From: Fulvia fulva
Taxonomy: Eukaryota; Ascomycota; Dothideomycetes; Mycosphaerellales; Mycosphaerellaceae
Assembly (NCBI RefSeq): GCF_020509005.1
Contig: NC_063012.1
Location: forward strand, 8,742,001 to 8,806,000
Length of the DNA stretch: 64,000 bases
Reading direction: 5' to 3'
The first letter of the stretch is position 1; each line of letters opens with the position of its first letter. The translations under genes were made by a program, and so were the position numbers. This document shows positions 51,396 through 63,669 of this stretch, one piece after another. Below the pieces are notes generated by a model, which saw nothing but the letters and a program-made list of their open reading frames with translations, did no database searches and was not told where the DNA came from.

Positions 51396-54031
51396 TCTAG
51401 TGAAACCTTGAACCTATCGTAATCTAGGCTATTTAGCAGTTTGTTCCTTATATAAATTTGGGCCTCTAGTGCTTTAGGCCAAAATTTAACCGGCATTTTA
51501 GCCTCTTTAAGCATTGCCCTTATAGAGTTCTCTAAGGTTTGTATTGACCTCTTAACTAGTCTATTCTATAGAGAGTTGTATGCCTTAGTCGGCTCGAGCC
51601 TAATCCCTAAATCCTTCTCCTACTACTTTACTAATATAATAAGTTCTTTTATATTATTAAGTCTTACTACTTTTAGCTACGCTAATGATTTCCTCTCTAC
51701 TTTGATCTTCTAGTTCTAGAGAGCAACTGGAGCATCTTCTCTTTTCCTAAGAGGAAAGGTCTACTTCTTCCTAGAGAAGTTGTTAATAATCTTAAGCTAG
51801 TATTTGAATCCTAGTCTTAAGATTAGTAGTGGGCTATATATGTCAATAGATATAAGGGTAAGTCTTTTAGGTCTTCTCTCTATAACTTTGCCTTTATACT
51901 TCTTCATCTTTGCTATTAAATATACTCTATACTAGTGAAAGCCATCCTTAGTAATAGGAATAGGTTCTTTTAAGTCTATTACCTTATGAAGATTCTAGAG
52001 CAAATTCTTCCTAAAGTATACAAATCTTCTATACTAAAGCTCCTACTACTTTAGGTCGGTCTCTTATTAAGCAGTCACAAAGGCATTCTCTATTAGTAGT
52101 GCATATAATGAGTAATGTGCCCGTTCTTATAGGAGAGGAGAAATCTTATTAATAAATAGAACCCCCCTAAGGAGCTTTGTCTAGACAATAGTCTTACTAG
52201 AGGGGGAAATAAGAGAAAATGATAGAGGTTATATACTAAACTGCTTACTAAACTAGTTCTATAAAACTAGGTTCACTCCTAGCTTAGGTATAAGTAGGAT
52301 ATCTTCCAAAACAACTTTTCTACTAGCTCTCCTACTTATCTCTACATTCCTAATATAAGTGGCCAATAAAAACCTACCTCCTACTTTGATCCATTTCTTC
52401 CTTATTAAGGGAGTTATAGATCTAAAGAGGTAGCTTTGGTCAGTTATATAGGATAAAGTATAGGAGTTAAGTAACTACTCTAACGAGGGGAACTTGCCTT
52501 AGACTTCTACAGTTAAGTAAGCCACTTCATTATACTCATTATCATTAGACATTGTCTCTAGGGATGAGCTACATAAGTCACGTAAATCTTAGGCAGAAAA
52601 ACCTTTTCTAGTCTTCTTTACTTTAGAGGTATAAGACTAGGTCTAGTTCTTCTAGAGTAATAGTATATTAGAGCTGAGTTTCTTTACTATTTTCTTAAGT
52701 TCTTCTATAGAGGACTTCTCTCTTAGTGTCCTCCTTAAAGTAGGTAGTAGAGTTCTCTTCTTCTTAATATGTGTTATATTCTAGGAAGATAGTAGTTAGA
52801 AATGAGATCTAAGGACCTTTCTTACCTTAGGTAGACTAGGGCAGTCCTTGATTAGATGATCCTTCTTATAGAGAAGGCAGGAGAGTGGTCTTACTAGACC
52901 TAAGGGCTTGACCTAGGTGGCTACTATACTATACTTAGCCTTAGAGGGATCTAACCTAGCTTCTTAAGCTTCAAGGATCTTTAAGGTCCTTTTATAATCT
53001 ATCTTTAGCTAAGCTATAATAGTATCCCTAGCTACATAGTAGTTAGGTAGTAGTGAGCTTAAGAGCTAGGTTATCCTTATATTAGCTTTCCTATAATACT
53101 GACCCTCTAGGTCAACATTAGCAATCCTTTTTCTAAGAGAAACTAGGTGTGTCTATATAGATCTAATAGTGAACTCTTCACTTATCTTAAAGGTCACAAA
53201 TTGCTTTATAAGCTTATATATATAGGTTAGTAGCACCTAGCTATACTTGTTCTAGAGATATACCTACTTCTTAGTAGCTCTTCTAGATTTATATAAGCCC
53301 TTAAGCTCAAATTCATCTTCTTCTATAATCCTACTAAGGATACTGAAGTTGTATACTATATTATGTCTTGTCTATATTAGCGTATTAAGGATCTCTTTAG
53401 TTATAGCCTCTTCTTAGAGTTTCAGAGTCTTGCCCTTAATGTTGTCAAAAGACACTTCTATTAGGTCATTAATTATAAAGAATGCTGATTAGCTCTCTAT
53501 CTTATATCTCTAAAGGTTGAACTATCTCTTCTAATTGTCCCTCCTAAGAATTAGGATTTTGCCTCCCTTCTCCTCTGTCTTCTCTTAGTATAAATCTATA
53601 ATAAATTGGATGTAATGAAACAAGGTATATATGTTCTAAAGTAGTGGCTCAGATCCTACTAAGGCTTCTAGTATAGAATAGAAAAGTTCGTAGGTGTAGA
53701 TTAAGGTAAAGAAGGAGCGGTATAAGGTCTCGGGGCTAGGATATAGGTCTGTCTCTCCTAGCAGAGCTTCAAATGATTTACTTAAAGTCCTTCTTAATAG
53801 TATCTCGATGCAGTTCTGCCTATAGAGTATCTTTAAGGTATTGGCTTTAAGTAAGCCGTATAGAGTCCTTGTCTAGGTTACCTATTACTTAGTATCGAAC
53901 TAAGCTCCTTAATAGGATAGACGGGGTAGACTTCTGATTCCTAGATGTTTTCTACTACGATAGCAAGGGATATAAGTAACCTATACTAATAAAGGTTGCT
54001 CTTATTCCTATATAAACCCGGGCTTATAACC
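51396..54031 (-). pseudogene. Copia-B gag-protease-integrase relic
   Basis: Minus-strand reading: a gag region with a zinc-knuckle remnant near 52851-52893 (CLLYKKDHLIKDC, second Cys changed to Tyr in TpG context), and an integrase end near 51590-51400 (EPTKAYNSL, IQTLENSIRAMLKEAKMP, KFWPKALEAQIYIRNKLLN). No intact frame; all changes seen are of RIP type. Confidence 0.88.
54018..54031 (-). other. Copia-B primer-binding site, initiator-Met half-tRNA type
   Basis: Minus strand directly after the 5' LTR: G, then GTTATAAGCCC. With the RIP-type change reversed (GTTATGAGCCC) this is complementary to the anticodon stem-loop of initiator tRNA-Met (GGGCUCAUAAC). Copia and Ty5 are known to prime from such an internal half-tRNA. 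Confidence 0.6.
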
Positions 54032-54266
54032 TGTTAAATAGGTACGGGTAGATAGTAGCGGAGTAGAGTAAGAGATCAATCGTTAACTAACTAATAGCAC
54101 GAGTATATAGCAATATATTAGGAACCAATATATTGATTATATTAGATGTCTATCTAAGCTAAAGAGGAGAGAAGGTATCTCCCTACAAGCTGAGTTATCG
54201 TAGATGCCTTAGGCTACTAGATCACTTCCTAATTATTGACTCTCTTTAAGGTACTATATCTTAACA
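54032..54266 (-). repeat. Copia-B 5' LTR (235 bp)
   Basis: tgttaaatagg...cttaaca, partner of 24483-24717, followed by the TSD atttt at 54267-54271. Confidence 0.92.
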
Positions 54267-54271
54267 ATTTT

Positions 54272-54650
54272 ACTAAAATGTACTAATAATACCACCGGGT
54301 ATATACTTAAAAACCCCCCTTATTAACCACTAAAATATAGACGACTAACTACCCTAGTAAGTAAGGGCGCGCCTAGTGACCTTAAGATAGCTTACGCGTA
54401 GGTATATATACTTATCGGTCCGCGGGCCGTAAAGTATATATAGTAATCTTAAAAAAAAGATAATAAATCTAAAAATTTTAGATTCCCGTATCTTCGCCTT
54501 ATAGAGAGATTCCTCGTAAATCCTTAGCTTCCTACTAAGGTTGCCTCCTAACTATATATATCTTAGTAGTACCCCTATATACCCCTACTACGTAATTAAC
54601 CGTTAAAGGTTAACGAGATTAGACGCGCAAATTTCAGGGTCTAAAGAGGC
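54272..54650. other. Non-coding RIP-damaged sequence, unassigned
   Basis: TA-rich. Includes an A-run with a 19-bp near-palindrome aatctaaaa-a-ttttagatt at 54466-54484. May include the 5' LTR or leader of Copia-F, but I find no partner LTR in the window. Confidence 0.35.
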
Positions 54651-56270
54651 CCTTAGCTCGTTAATACTAGCCTAGCTAAATCTAGGATAGGAATCCGCTA
54701 TAGTCCTACTTAAATCCTACGAATCGCGAATCTAAGAAGGTAAAGGCGAGACCGCTATATACTCCTAGAGGTAAGAGGGAAAAGGCGGCTACTTTGTCTA
54801 CGAAGGTAACTACCTAGTTATATCCTACCTAGAGCTAGAATCGGTAAAAGAGTTCGTAAAGAAGAAGAAAGCCTAGAACGTTCTAAAGAAGCCTAGGAGA
54901 TAATAGAAGGATAGGAAAAGCCAATCCGATAATAAGGATAAGACAAAGGTAAAGGCCGGACGAGCCTATACCTCCCGAGAAAGCGTTACCGAGGAAATAT
55001 ACGACGACGAAGTCGCTTATTCTACTACCGAAGTAAAAGGTAAGTTTCCGGCCTCCGAATAGTTACTCGACTCCTATACCTCCTTATATATAACTAACAA
55101 TAAGTCCCTATTCAGATCGCTTAGGAAACTAGCGAGGAGGAAGGTAATTAAAGTCGGTAGAGGGTACCTAGATACCTTCTATAAAGGAATAGTAACTATA
55201 GGGGGACTAGCGGGGAAACAAATTACGTTAGAGAAAGTCTTGTTTGTTCCTAATCTCGGAGTTAATCTAGTTTCGTAGAGGTAGTTTAGTAAGTAATTCG
55301 ATATCGAACCTCTAAACTTTATACTTAAGTCTAAGAGCGGAAAGCCTATCGTACGAATAGTATTACGGGGGGAGTACTAATAGTATCTTCGATATCCGAC
55401 TCCCTAAACAGTACTTATCGGTCGAGATTACTAAGCTAGGTAGGTAATATATCTCTAGAGATATTACCCGCGGGTAATATTCCCGATAAGGAAGCTCTAG
55501 CCGCGGTAACTACCGAAGATTAGTAGGAGCTTTAGTATAGGAGATTCGTATACCTAGGAAAAGGATTACTCCGGAATATCTATAGAGAAAGTATATAAAT
55601 ATAGCCTAGGAGCGGTACGGAGCGATAGTTTACCTAAGCTACTAATAATCCTAAAAGAGTAGGAGAGGGATTCTAGTATCTAGTACGATACGACGGATCC
55701 CTATAACTCTTTATAAAACGGAGTAGTAGAAAGGTTAATCTAAGTATCGGAGAATACGATCCGCGTAATACTCGAAGAAACGGGAATACCGGTAGAATTC
55801 TAGCCTATAGTACTAGAGGTATAGGTGGTTATACGTAACCTACTAGCGAACGGGCCGCTACTTAATAGCGTCTAACTATTGCCGGAAGAAGCGTTTACTA
55901 GGAAGGTACCGACGGTATATCACATAAGAGTATAGGGCTATAGGGTAGTCGTTTACATAGACCCGAAATCGTATCTATAAGGGCTACGAAAGGATAAGTT
56001 AATAAACCGGGGTAAAGAAGCTATTTTCGTTAAGTACGGTTAATCGACTAAGTAATAGTTATTCTAGGAGCTAGATATACGAGCTATTAGGTAATATAGC
56101 TAGGTAGATTAGTTCGAAAACGAGAAGGGGGGAGATCTAGATTTAGGTCTCTCCTTTATAAACTAATCTAGTAAGGCACCTAAACGAAGGCTAGTCGGTA
56201 GACTACCGGCGGTCTCGCGGCTACCGGCGACCTAGTAACTAGTAGATGTCCTAATAGTAATCTTACGATC
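54651..56270 (+). pseudogene. Copia-F relic (gag-protease-integrase)
   Basis: The plus-strand reading shows a Copia protease: LLDSYTS at about 55063-55083 (active-site Asp-Ser kept, third residue changed), LARRKVIKVGRG and LEKVLFVPNLGVNLVS near 55220-55275. Then the integrase end: YNSL-stop-NGVVERL near 55702-55737 and LEETGIPVEF. No RT-RNase H follows, so the element is 3'-truncated or interrupted. A separate family from Copia-A/C and B. RIP-saturated. Confidence 0.82.
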
Positions 56271-57480
56271 CTCGGTTAGTATAATACCTAAACCTATAAG
56301 GGCGCGCGTACTATAGAGTCCGAATAAGAGAGTTATTATTCTACGAAGCTATAAAAGAGGAGCGCGTAGCGCGGCGAAGTTATAAAGTAAAGCTAAGCCG
56401 CGCTAACCCGATACGGAAGGTCCGCGGTTTACCCGGGCCGACGTAGCTATAGTAAGGGGTCGCGGTCTACCTATAATAGTACCCCCCCTCTTAAAATACG
56501 TCTTAGTCCTCTAAGCGTTATCTATCTTATACGGCCACTTGCCCGTACTACTCTATAACCGTACGAAAGTCTAATTATCCTCTAATACCTTGTTATCGTC
56601 TAGTAACATATCTACATCCTATCTATCTATAACTAGCCTATCCGCGACCGGCTCCCTTCGAGAAATATACTGCCTAGTTAGCTAGTTTACCCTAGACCTA
56701 AGTCTGTCTTCGGCTAGTACTCGCGTATAATCCTTAGAGCTAAGGTTAGGTATTATTATAGGCTCTATAGGTTTTACTCGAGTATCGGTATAACTACCGG
56801 TACTATCGTAGAGCTAAGAGTAGTAGGTAATACCGGAGTCCTTAGTTAAGAGAGTAGGCTTCCCCGTAACCTAGCTAGTATAGCGGTACGTAGTAAATAT
56901 ATACTAAGTAGATTCTATTAGAGGTATAGCTCGAGACAACTTATTCGTAACTATTACGGTTTACTACTACCGTAACGTCGCGCCGCGGCTCTTCTCCGCG
57001 TACTAGCGCCTTAGCGCTTCCCTATATATCTCGCGCGCTTTACGCTTCTCTTTCGTAGCCTTACCGAAGAACGCTTATTTTACGGTAACCCTATACTATC
57101 TTATAGATCACTACCCGTAATAGTTTGTTCGGTCTTATAAGCGGCCTATCTAGTTAGGCTAGTAGTTATAATCAAATCGTACTAGTAAAGTACGCGTTAA
57201 GGTAGGTCAAGTTTACTATAGTTACTAACCGTCGAGTCGCGCGTATAGGCGTATTAATAATAACTATAGTCGCGTAAATAAGCGTATTAGTTAAGTCAAT
57301 AGATTATCTCTCTCCTTCGCGTAAAACGCGCGCCTCTCTACTCTTATAGGGCCCTTATATACCTACTAAGAGAGCAGTCTTATCTACTACGTAATAGTAT
57401 AATATAGCTATACCCGGTAGTACTACTAACGGGGTACTCTTACCTAAGTAACCTCTTTATCTAGGTCTTAGTAAGTATAA
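56271..57480. other. Unassigned RIP-damaged stretch, possible minus-strand element remnant
   Basis: On the minus strand about 56800-56490 reads almost openly (SKDYTRVLAEDRLRSRVN, then TGKWPYKID) and ends at an A/G-rich tract with seven G (56481-56490), followed by TACTATTATAGG. This would fit the 3' end of a minus-strand LTR element (frame, polypurine tract, LTR start altered from TG to TA). I recognise no family and find no second LTR. 56900-57480 shows nothing recognisable. Confidence 0.35.
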
Positions 57481-58735
57481 GCGTTAGTCGCTTATACGCG
57501 CTAAGCTTTTCCTAACCGTATCTACTAAAACGTAGACACTCGATAACCTAGGTATCGATACCGCCCTAGGTGCCTTCCCTTCCGACGACGACTCGAACGT
57601 ATTCGCCGCCGAACAATAAGAGATCGAGAAGGATCTACTACCTAAAGAATAGTAGTTTGCCTTAACCTCCGACCCTATTAACTTCGTACAATTCCTCGAC
57701 AAAGAATAGATCTTAGAAGAAGGAGGAATCAAGGTGTATAAGATTATAGAGCTAAGAGATGATATATCTATATAAGATAGTAAAACTAATGATATACGCT
57801 AACCTAAGGAGTAGGCAATCGCCTTAGAATATACTACTATTAAGAGCCTAGCCGAGTTCGCGACTCGTACTATAGTACACCCGGAGATCTTGTTTTACCT
57901 CGTTCGATAGATATAGTTAGACTTGATTATACTTTTTAACTAGGTCGAGTCCCTAAAGAAGGCTAATAAGGTTATATAGCGTAAGTACGCCAATATAAAG
58001 AAGGAACGTAATATCGTATCCGAGAGTCTTAGTTAACTCGAAAAGGATAAGGATGTTAAGGGCCTCTTTATATTCTACTTTAAAAAATACTAGAAGTATA
58101 AGAGTTAGATATAAGACCTTAAGGAAGCTAATTAGCGCCTCCGATAGGACATCGATACGCTTTTCGGATAGGTCGAGGAGTCGTAGGTAGGTATGTTACC
58201 TAAGGACATTAAAGCCCTATCTAAGCGCAATTAGGCTCTAAATAAGGAGGTGGTAGAGCTAAAGGCTTAGCTAGTAGCTAAAGATACTACCGGTACTAGC
58301 GATACTAGCGGTACTAACGGTAATAATAATAATGACCGTAGTTATTAGGTCTACGTCTACTCCCCTCGTCGTAACGGTATTTCACGATTACCTACGCCTC
58401 CTACTTAGTAGGACCGTATAGGTAGAGGCACCCGACGAGGAGGTAGTAGAGGTAGTAGCGATAACGACGGAGACAACTTTAATAAAGATAAGGGTAGAGA
58501 TAATAGTCGACTACGCCGTTACCTACGCCGTAACTCCTTACGACGAGAACGCTAGGGCATACCTAGTAGTACTTCTAGGGTGACTAGCAATACCGCCGTT
58601 AGCTAGTTCACTACTATCGAACCCTCCGTTAATGTTATATATACTAATAAGTTAGTTAAGGACCTAGAAAGTAAGTTCGATAATAAGAATATAAACTTTG
58701 ACCGTTAGCTCGATTAGCTAGAGATTAAGCTGTCC
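57481..58735 (+). pseudogene. Gag-like relic G, first part
   Basis: One plus-strand frame can be followed from about 57530 with only RIP-type stops. It has an acidic N-terminal part (SDDDSNVFAAEQ), a long Lys/Glu-rich probable coiled coil (about 57940-58270), a Thr/Ser/Gly/Asn-rich stretch, then an Arg/Gly-rich segment (GTRRGGSRGSS). It continues after LINE-4 at 63670. Probably the gag of a Gypsy element whose pol lies beyond the right edge. Confidence 0.6.
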
Positions 58736-58744
58736 GTAATATAG
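58736..58744. repeat. 9-bp TSD of LINE-4 (left copy)
   Basis: gtaatatag repeated at 63670-63678. Joining at this repeat restores the frame of relic G (EIKLSVI then TIEDGLRYIL). Confidence 0.85.
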
Positions 58745-61700
58745 ATAAATAGATAGATTATTCATTTGCCTATTTTAGTGCCCTATAGCCTATATAGGTC
58801 TCTCGCTATTTAGGTCTATTTATATAGGTAGGAAACCTGATTAACGGATAAAGACCTCCTCGTCTTTACCCTCCTCGTTCTTTCCTATCTTGTCCTTTCG
58901 TTCTCCTTCCTTTAGGGTACGCTAGTGTTATAGTTGTTACCCTATAACTACATTGCCCGTAACCCTAGTAATGTCCTCCTCTCGATTCCCTTTCTCCCTT
59001 CTATTTCCGCGGCTCTTCTCTCTCTCCCTCCTGTCTATCTACCTTTCCGTTTCTACTACTAGGGATAATTGCTCTAGGTAGTCCTCATTAAGGATCTATC
59101 TTGTCACTCTCCTTATATCTTGTCTGTTCTAGATAATAGCCTAGTATTGCCTATCTCTTACCTTCGCCCTCTACTAGCTTCTCCCTTTTACCTACTTAGT
59201 ATAGTTTAGCACTATATACTCCGGGTTTTGGGATAGGTAGCTATAGGGGTAACGTTTAGAATCGTATCCTAGGACTCTTCTTTAGTGCAAGTATACTCTT
59301 AGCCTAATGTGCTTAGAGCGAATCTAGATAGCTATACTTACTTCCGCCCTCTTTAGGTCTTTATAGATAAGGTAGTTATACCTCCCGAAGGTCCTAGCCG
59401 CTAGTAGGGCTCCTAGCCTCACCGGTTTTTAGTTCTAACGCGTTTCCTATAGGTGACCTACGATCCTTTCTACTTAGCTTTGCTTCTTTTTCCCTTTGTC
59501 CCCTATATTAGCTTGCTCCCTTAGAGCTTCTCTCTGTTTAAGGGCTACTAGGATTTCCTATAATGTTTTTAGGTCTGCTTCCTTCTATAGGATTATATAT
59601 AGCCGGTTAGGTCTTCTCCTCCACTCCTACTAGGTTCTTATCCTTTAAGTAGCTACTTAGATAGTTCCCTAGGCTAGGTATACTGATGTCTTCTCTACGT
59701 ATTAACACCTTATGCCCTAGAGGTACTCCCTAATAGGGGCTGTACCTGATTCCATTTCTATTATCCTATAAGGGGTTGACTTATATGCCCCTAGTACTCT
59801 CTTTAGGTAGGCTGCCTACGCTCTATTAAGGGGGTCCTTAATTCTCTTCGGGATATGTTTTTCCGCTGCCTAAATTACTACTCTATATAGCATTATAGGC
59901 TTAATAATGGCCTTATATATAGTCTAGGCCTTTGTAAAGGTCGCCTCCTAGGTTAACGTAGTAAGTCTCTCGATTAATTATCTATTAGTGTCCGCTCTCG
60001 CTTACGCCTTCTTCACTTATAGTCCCTAGCTAAGTTTTAGGTCTAGCTATATCCTAAGGACTCTAAGTTCCCTTATAGGATAGGTCTCGAACCCCTAGAT
60101 TTTTACTAGTACTACTAAGTTGTGTTTTGTCTTTATCTTACTAAAATAGATAAGTTAGTACTTGTCCGGTACGAATTTTGCCCTATACTCTCTTGCCTAC
60201 TTTTCGTATTGTCTATGTCTCTCCTCTAGGAGTGCGTAGTTTTCCTCTATAGACCCCGACTACGCTAGGATATTTATATTATCTACGAACCCCAATACTA
60301 AGGTGTTTACTGTTTCTAGGAGTAGGGTCAGGTCGGCTATAAAGAGGAGGAACAGAATTAGGGAGAGTATAGAGCCCTATAGGATGTCCGTGTTCGTAAT
60401 TAGGGTCTACGGGGCTTTAAAGGACCCTAGGAGGATCTAGGTTGTTCTGTCCTTAAGGAATGACTATATAAAGTGTACTATCTAGGCTAGGATACTTTTT
60501 ATTCTAGTGATATATAGGAGCCTTACGTAGGACACGTTGTCGAAAGCCCCTAATATATCTAGTAAAAGTAGTAAGGCTACCTTGTTATTACTACAGTACT
60601 AGATGTGTCTAATTTGCTCTATAATCAGTTCGACTACTATAAGGGTAGATCTCTTTTATCTCCCCCCTATTTACGTTACCGGGAGGAGGTTATGTTCTTC
60701 TACTATTCCGGTGAGCCTTATAGCTACGACCTTCTCTAGGAGCTTCCCTAGTATATTTAGTAACGTAATTAGTCTATATGACTTCAACTTAGTATAGTCT
60801 TCCTTTTAGGGTTTCCTTAGGACGTAAGTTAGTAATTACCTAAAGGCCTTTAGGCAATACCCCTACTTTATATACTAGGTAAAGATTAGCGTAAGTACTA
60901 GAGTAATAAGGCTACTACTAGCTTTTAGGTAACAGTTAGGGATCTTGTCTAGGCCTAGGGCTTTGTTGCCCTTTAGTTTCTTAATAATATTTCCGATCTC
61001 TATACTAGACACTTACTAGTTAGCCTCCCTTAGCGGAGGAATGTATGTTCCTAGGATATTGCTTAGGTCTGCCTCTACCTAAGTCCCGAAGAAGTGGTCT
61101 ACGAATACTTTCGCTTTCCCTATCGGAGTGGTTTACGTTTCCCCGTCTTAGTCCTATATTAAGAGAAACTAGGGCGGGGAGTTTCGTTCCTCGTCTAGTT
61201 TCCTAGCCTATTCTACTAGTCTCCAGATTTGTTCCGGGTGTTCTATGATCATCCCTATAGTTAACCTCTACTCCTACGTCTTATCTCTTCTAATCTACGC
61301 CTTCTTTGCTTCATACGCGTTATTATAGGCTTCCTAGTTTGCTTAGGTACGTCGTTACTCCTATCTCCTTCTTACTCTCCTTGCCTCCTTGACTTTGGCT
61401 ATATACTCTAGTATCTAGTATAGCTTCTAGTATAGCGACTATCTCTTCTTAGGTATATAGGCCTAGGCTGCCCTTAATATAGCTTCTATTAGCTACTCTA
61501 CTACTTAGTCGATCCCCTCCGTTATATATATATCGTTAATGTTCACCTATTCTAGTTCGCCTTCTAGCCGCTACTATACTAGTGTCCACTCGGCCTACTT
61601 CTAGTAGAGCCTCCTCTTAGGTTCCCTCTCCTCCTTAACTATAAGTTAGATGTCGGTTTGGATTAGATAGTAGTCTAATAAGGACTCTAGTTAGTCATTA

Positions 61701-63669
61701 ACTATATAGCTTTCTACCCGTCGTATTAAGGCGTAGGACATAAAGTATAGGTCTAGCGTACTAGAACTATTGTTTCTAGCCTAAGTTTCTGTTCCCTTTA
61801 GCGTGATCAAGTCCATTTGGGCTGTTTCTATCTAACTAATAAGCCTCTCTACTAAGAAGTAGTATACTAGGGTGAAGTCCGATCCCTACTTTAGGTAGTA
61901 GAGGTTGAAATCTCCTATTACGATATTGTGGTTTTGTTAGTCTATTGCTTCCGGGAGCCTTCCTAGCGTGTATAGTTGTGTGCTGCTTCTAGACTCTAGA
62001 GGTAGGTTATATACGCTATAGATCAGGATCTAGCCTTAAGTTGTTTTAAGCTGTACTATAGTAATATCCCTATCGGTTCTCGGCCAGGCCTACTAGTCCT
62101 CTGCTAGTACCTTCTTACTAACATAGATATAAGTTCGTAGGACTCCCTCGGTTCTGTTTATTACTACGTAGTATCTCGGGTCTCGTATAGTTAATAGAAT
62201 CCTAGAGTATAGGTTGATCTATAGTTCCTATATTACTATAATGTAGTGTTCCTCCGGGTCTTAGGCCTATAGAAAGCTCCTTTAGACCTTGTCTTTGCTT
62301 CTGTTCACATTATACTAAATGATTATTAGTCTGTTAGTATAAGGCATTAGGACATGTTTATGTCGAGGTCCGTTTAGTCTTACTATTAGTCTTACTATTA
62401 GTTTTCCCGTCCCTCCTCCTATTCTTCCCTTTAGGGTTAGCTCCCTATTATTTAGTTGATTCTCATTTGTCTATTGCTCGACGCTGCCTTATATAAGAAC
62501 GTTAGTCTCCCTATTACTAGCACTATTTATAGCTCCTCTTATAGCCGGGGTCTCTTATTCGGGTAGGTAGTTCTTTCTAGTTGTTTCTGTTTACCTACTA
62601 GGAACCTAGTTAGTATTGTTACCCTTGCTTCCCGCGCTCTCTACTAGGCTAATAGTCTAACTAGGCATTAGTTTGACTATACTAGGTGTTTTCTCCTATA
62701 TACTATGTATCTTATGTCCTCCTTCCGTTTTTAGTACTCTTAGGTCGCGTAATTACTAGTATCGTAGGAGTAGACTAGTATAGCTTTACTACACTTTAGG
62801 GCAGTATGTCCGTACTATTAATAGTTAAAACATTAAAGGATTCTGTAGTTGCTCTAATAGATTTCTATATCTAGCCTCTTAAAGTCCTAGTATAACTCTT
62901 AGTCTAAGACCTTGTTCGCTTGCTCTAGTGTTATAACCTATAAGATTAGCGAGGAGGCCCTCTTGCCCTCCTCTATCTTCTTCTTAACCTACGCTGTCTT
63001 TGTGATCTATAGTCCTAGTGCTATTACCTAGTTTTGCCTCTAGAGGTTTAGTATATCCCTTTATATATTAAAGGTTCGTAGGACCCTATACGCAATTACT
63101 ATATACTATTAATAGGAGACTTTCGCTATACTCCCGATCTTTAGTGTCCACTCCTTATTTATTTCGAGGGCCTTCTTGTCCTATACGTATACTATAAATA
63201 GCTTGACCCCTTTATTATCTACCCTTGCCTCTACTATTCCCTTTACTCCAATCTTCTCGACTATCTCCCTCCCGGTCATCTTTCCTATCTCTTCCTTCTC
63301 TTTCTAGTCCGTAATATAGACTCGTAGTACTATACTCTAAGGGAGGGTAGGTTGGCTCGCGATTATTACCTAGGTCGTTAGGCCCTAGGTCTGTCTCGGG
63401 TCTCTTTAAAGGTTGTTTCTTACGTTTCGTATTACTGCCTCGATTACTATATTGATCGTAGTGCTTGTTTGTCGTTTAAGCGCCTTTAGTCCCCCGAGTA
63501 GTTCGCTTATTACTCCTTTTAGTACTCTCTCCGGAAACCTCCCTTCTTCTACCGCTACTATCTCTTCCGCCTTCTTATAGAGCGTCCTCTACTCGTCTCC
63601 CCCTTACTCTCGGTCGTCTACTACCGTCGTCGTCGCCATTTTTATATTCTAGTTATTATCTTCCTATTA
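58745..63669 (-). mobile_element. LINE-4: RIP-damaged Tad-like LINE, full length
   Basis: Same family as LINE-1 and LINE-2, with more TpG to TpA changes than LINE-1. The 3' tail (GATA)n is at the left. ORF2 relic 58948-62347, ORF1 relic 62347-63639 (ATG at 63637-63639), again with the TAATG overlap. About 30 bp of 5' leader precede the ORF1 ATG. Confidence 0.92.

Larger units (their letters stand above)
24483..54266 (-). mobile_element. Copia-B: RIP-damaged Ty1/Copia element carrying the nested insertions
   Basis: Bounded by 235-bp LTRs (24483-24717 and 54032-54266) with TGTTAA...TTAACA ends and the TSD atttt. The minus-strand body is split into 54031-51382 (gag, protease, integrase), 41584-41515 and 34445-33903 (integrase), the duplicated 312-bp segment, and 26296-24718 (RT-RNase H). 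The reading passes smoothly across the Gypsy-E and LINE-3 insertion points. About 24 kb of the span is later arrivals. Confidence 0.94.

Noticed and set aside
54466..54484. Near-perfect 19-bp palindrome next to an A-run, as a possible terminator or binding site
   Set aside because: Lies in RIP-damaged non-coding DNA where TA-rich inverted repeats arise easily; no gene context.
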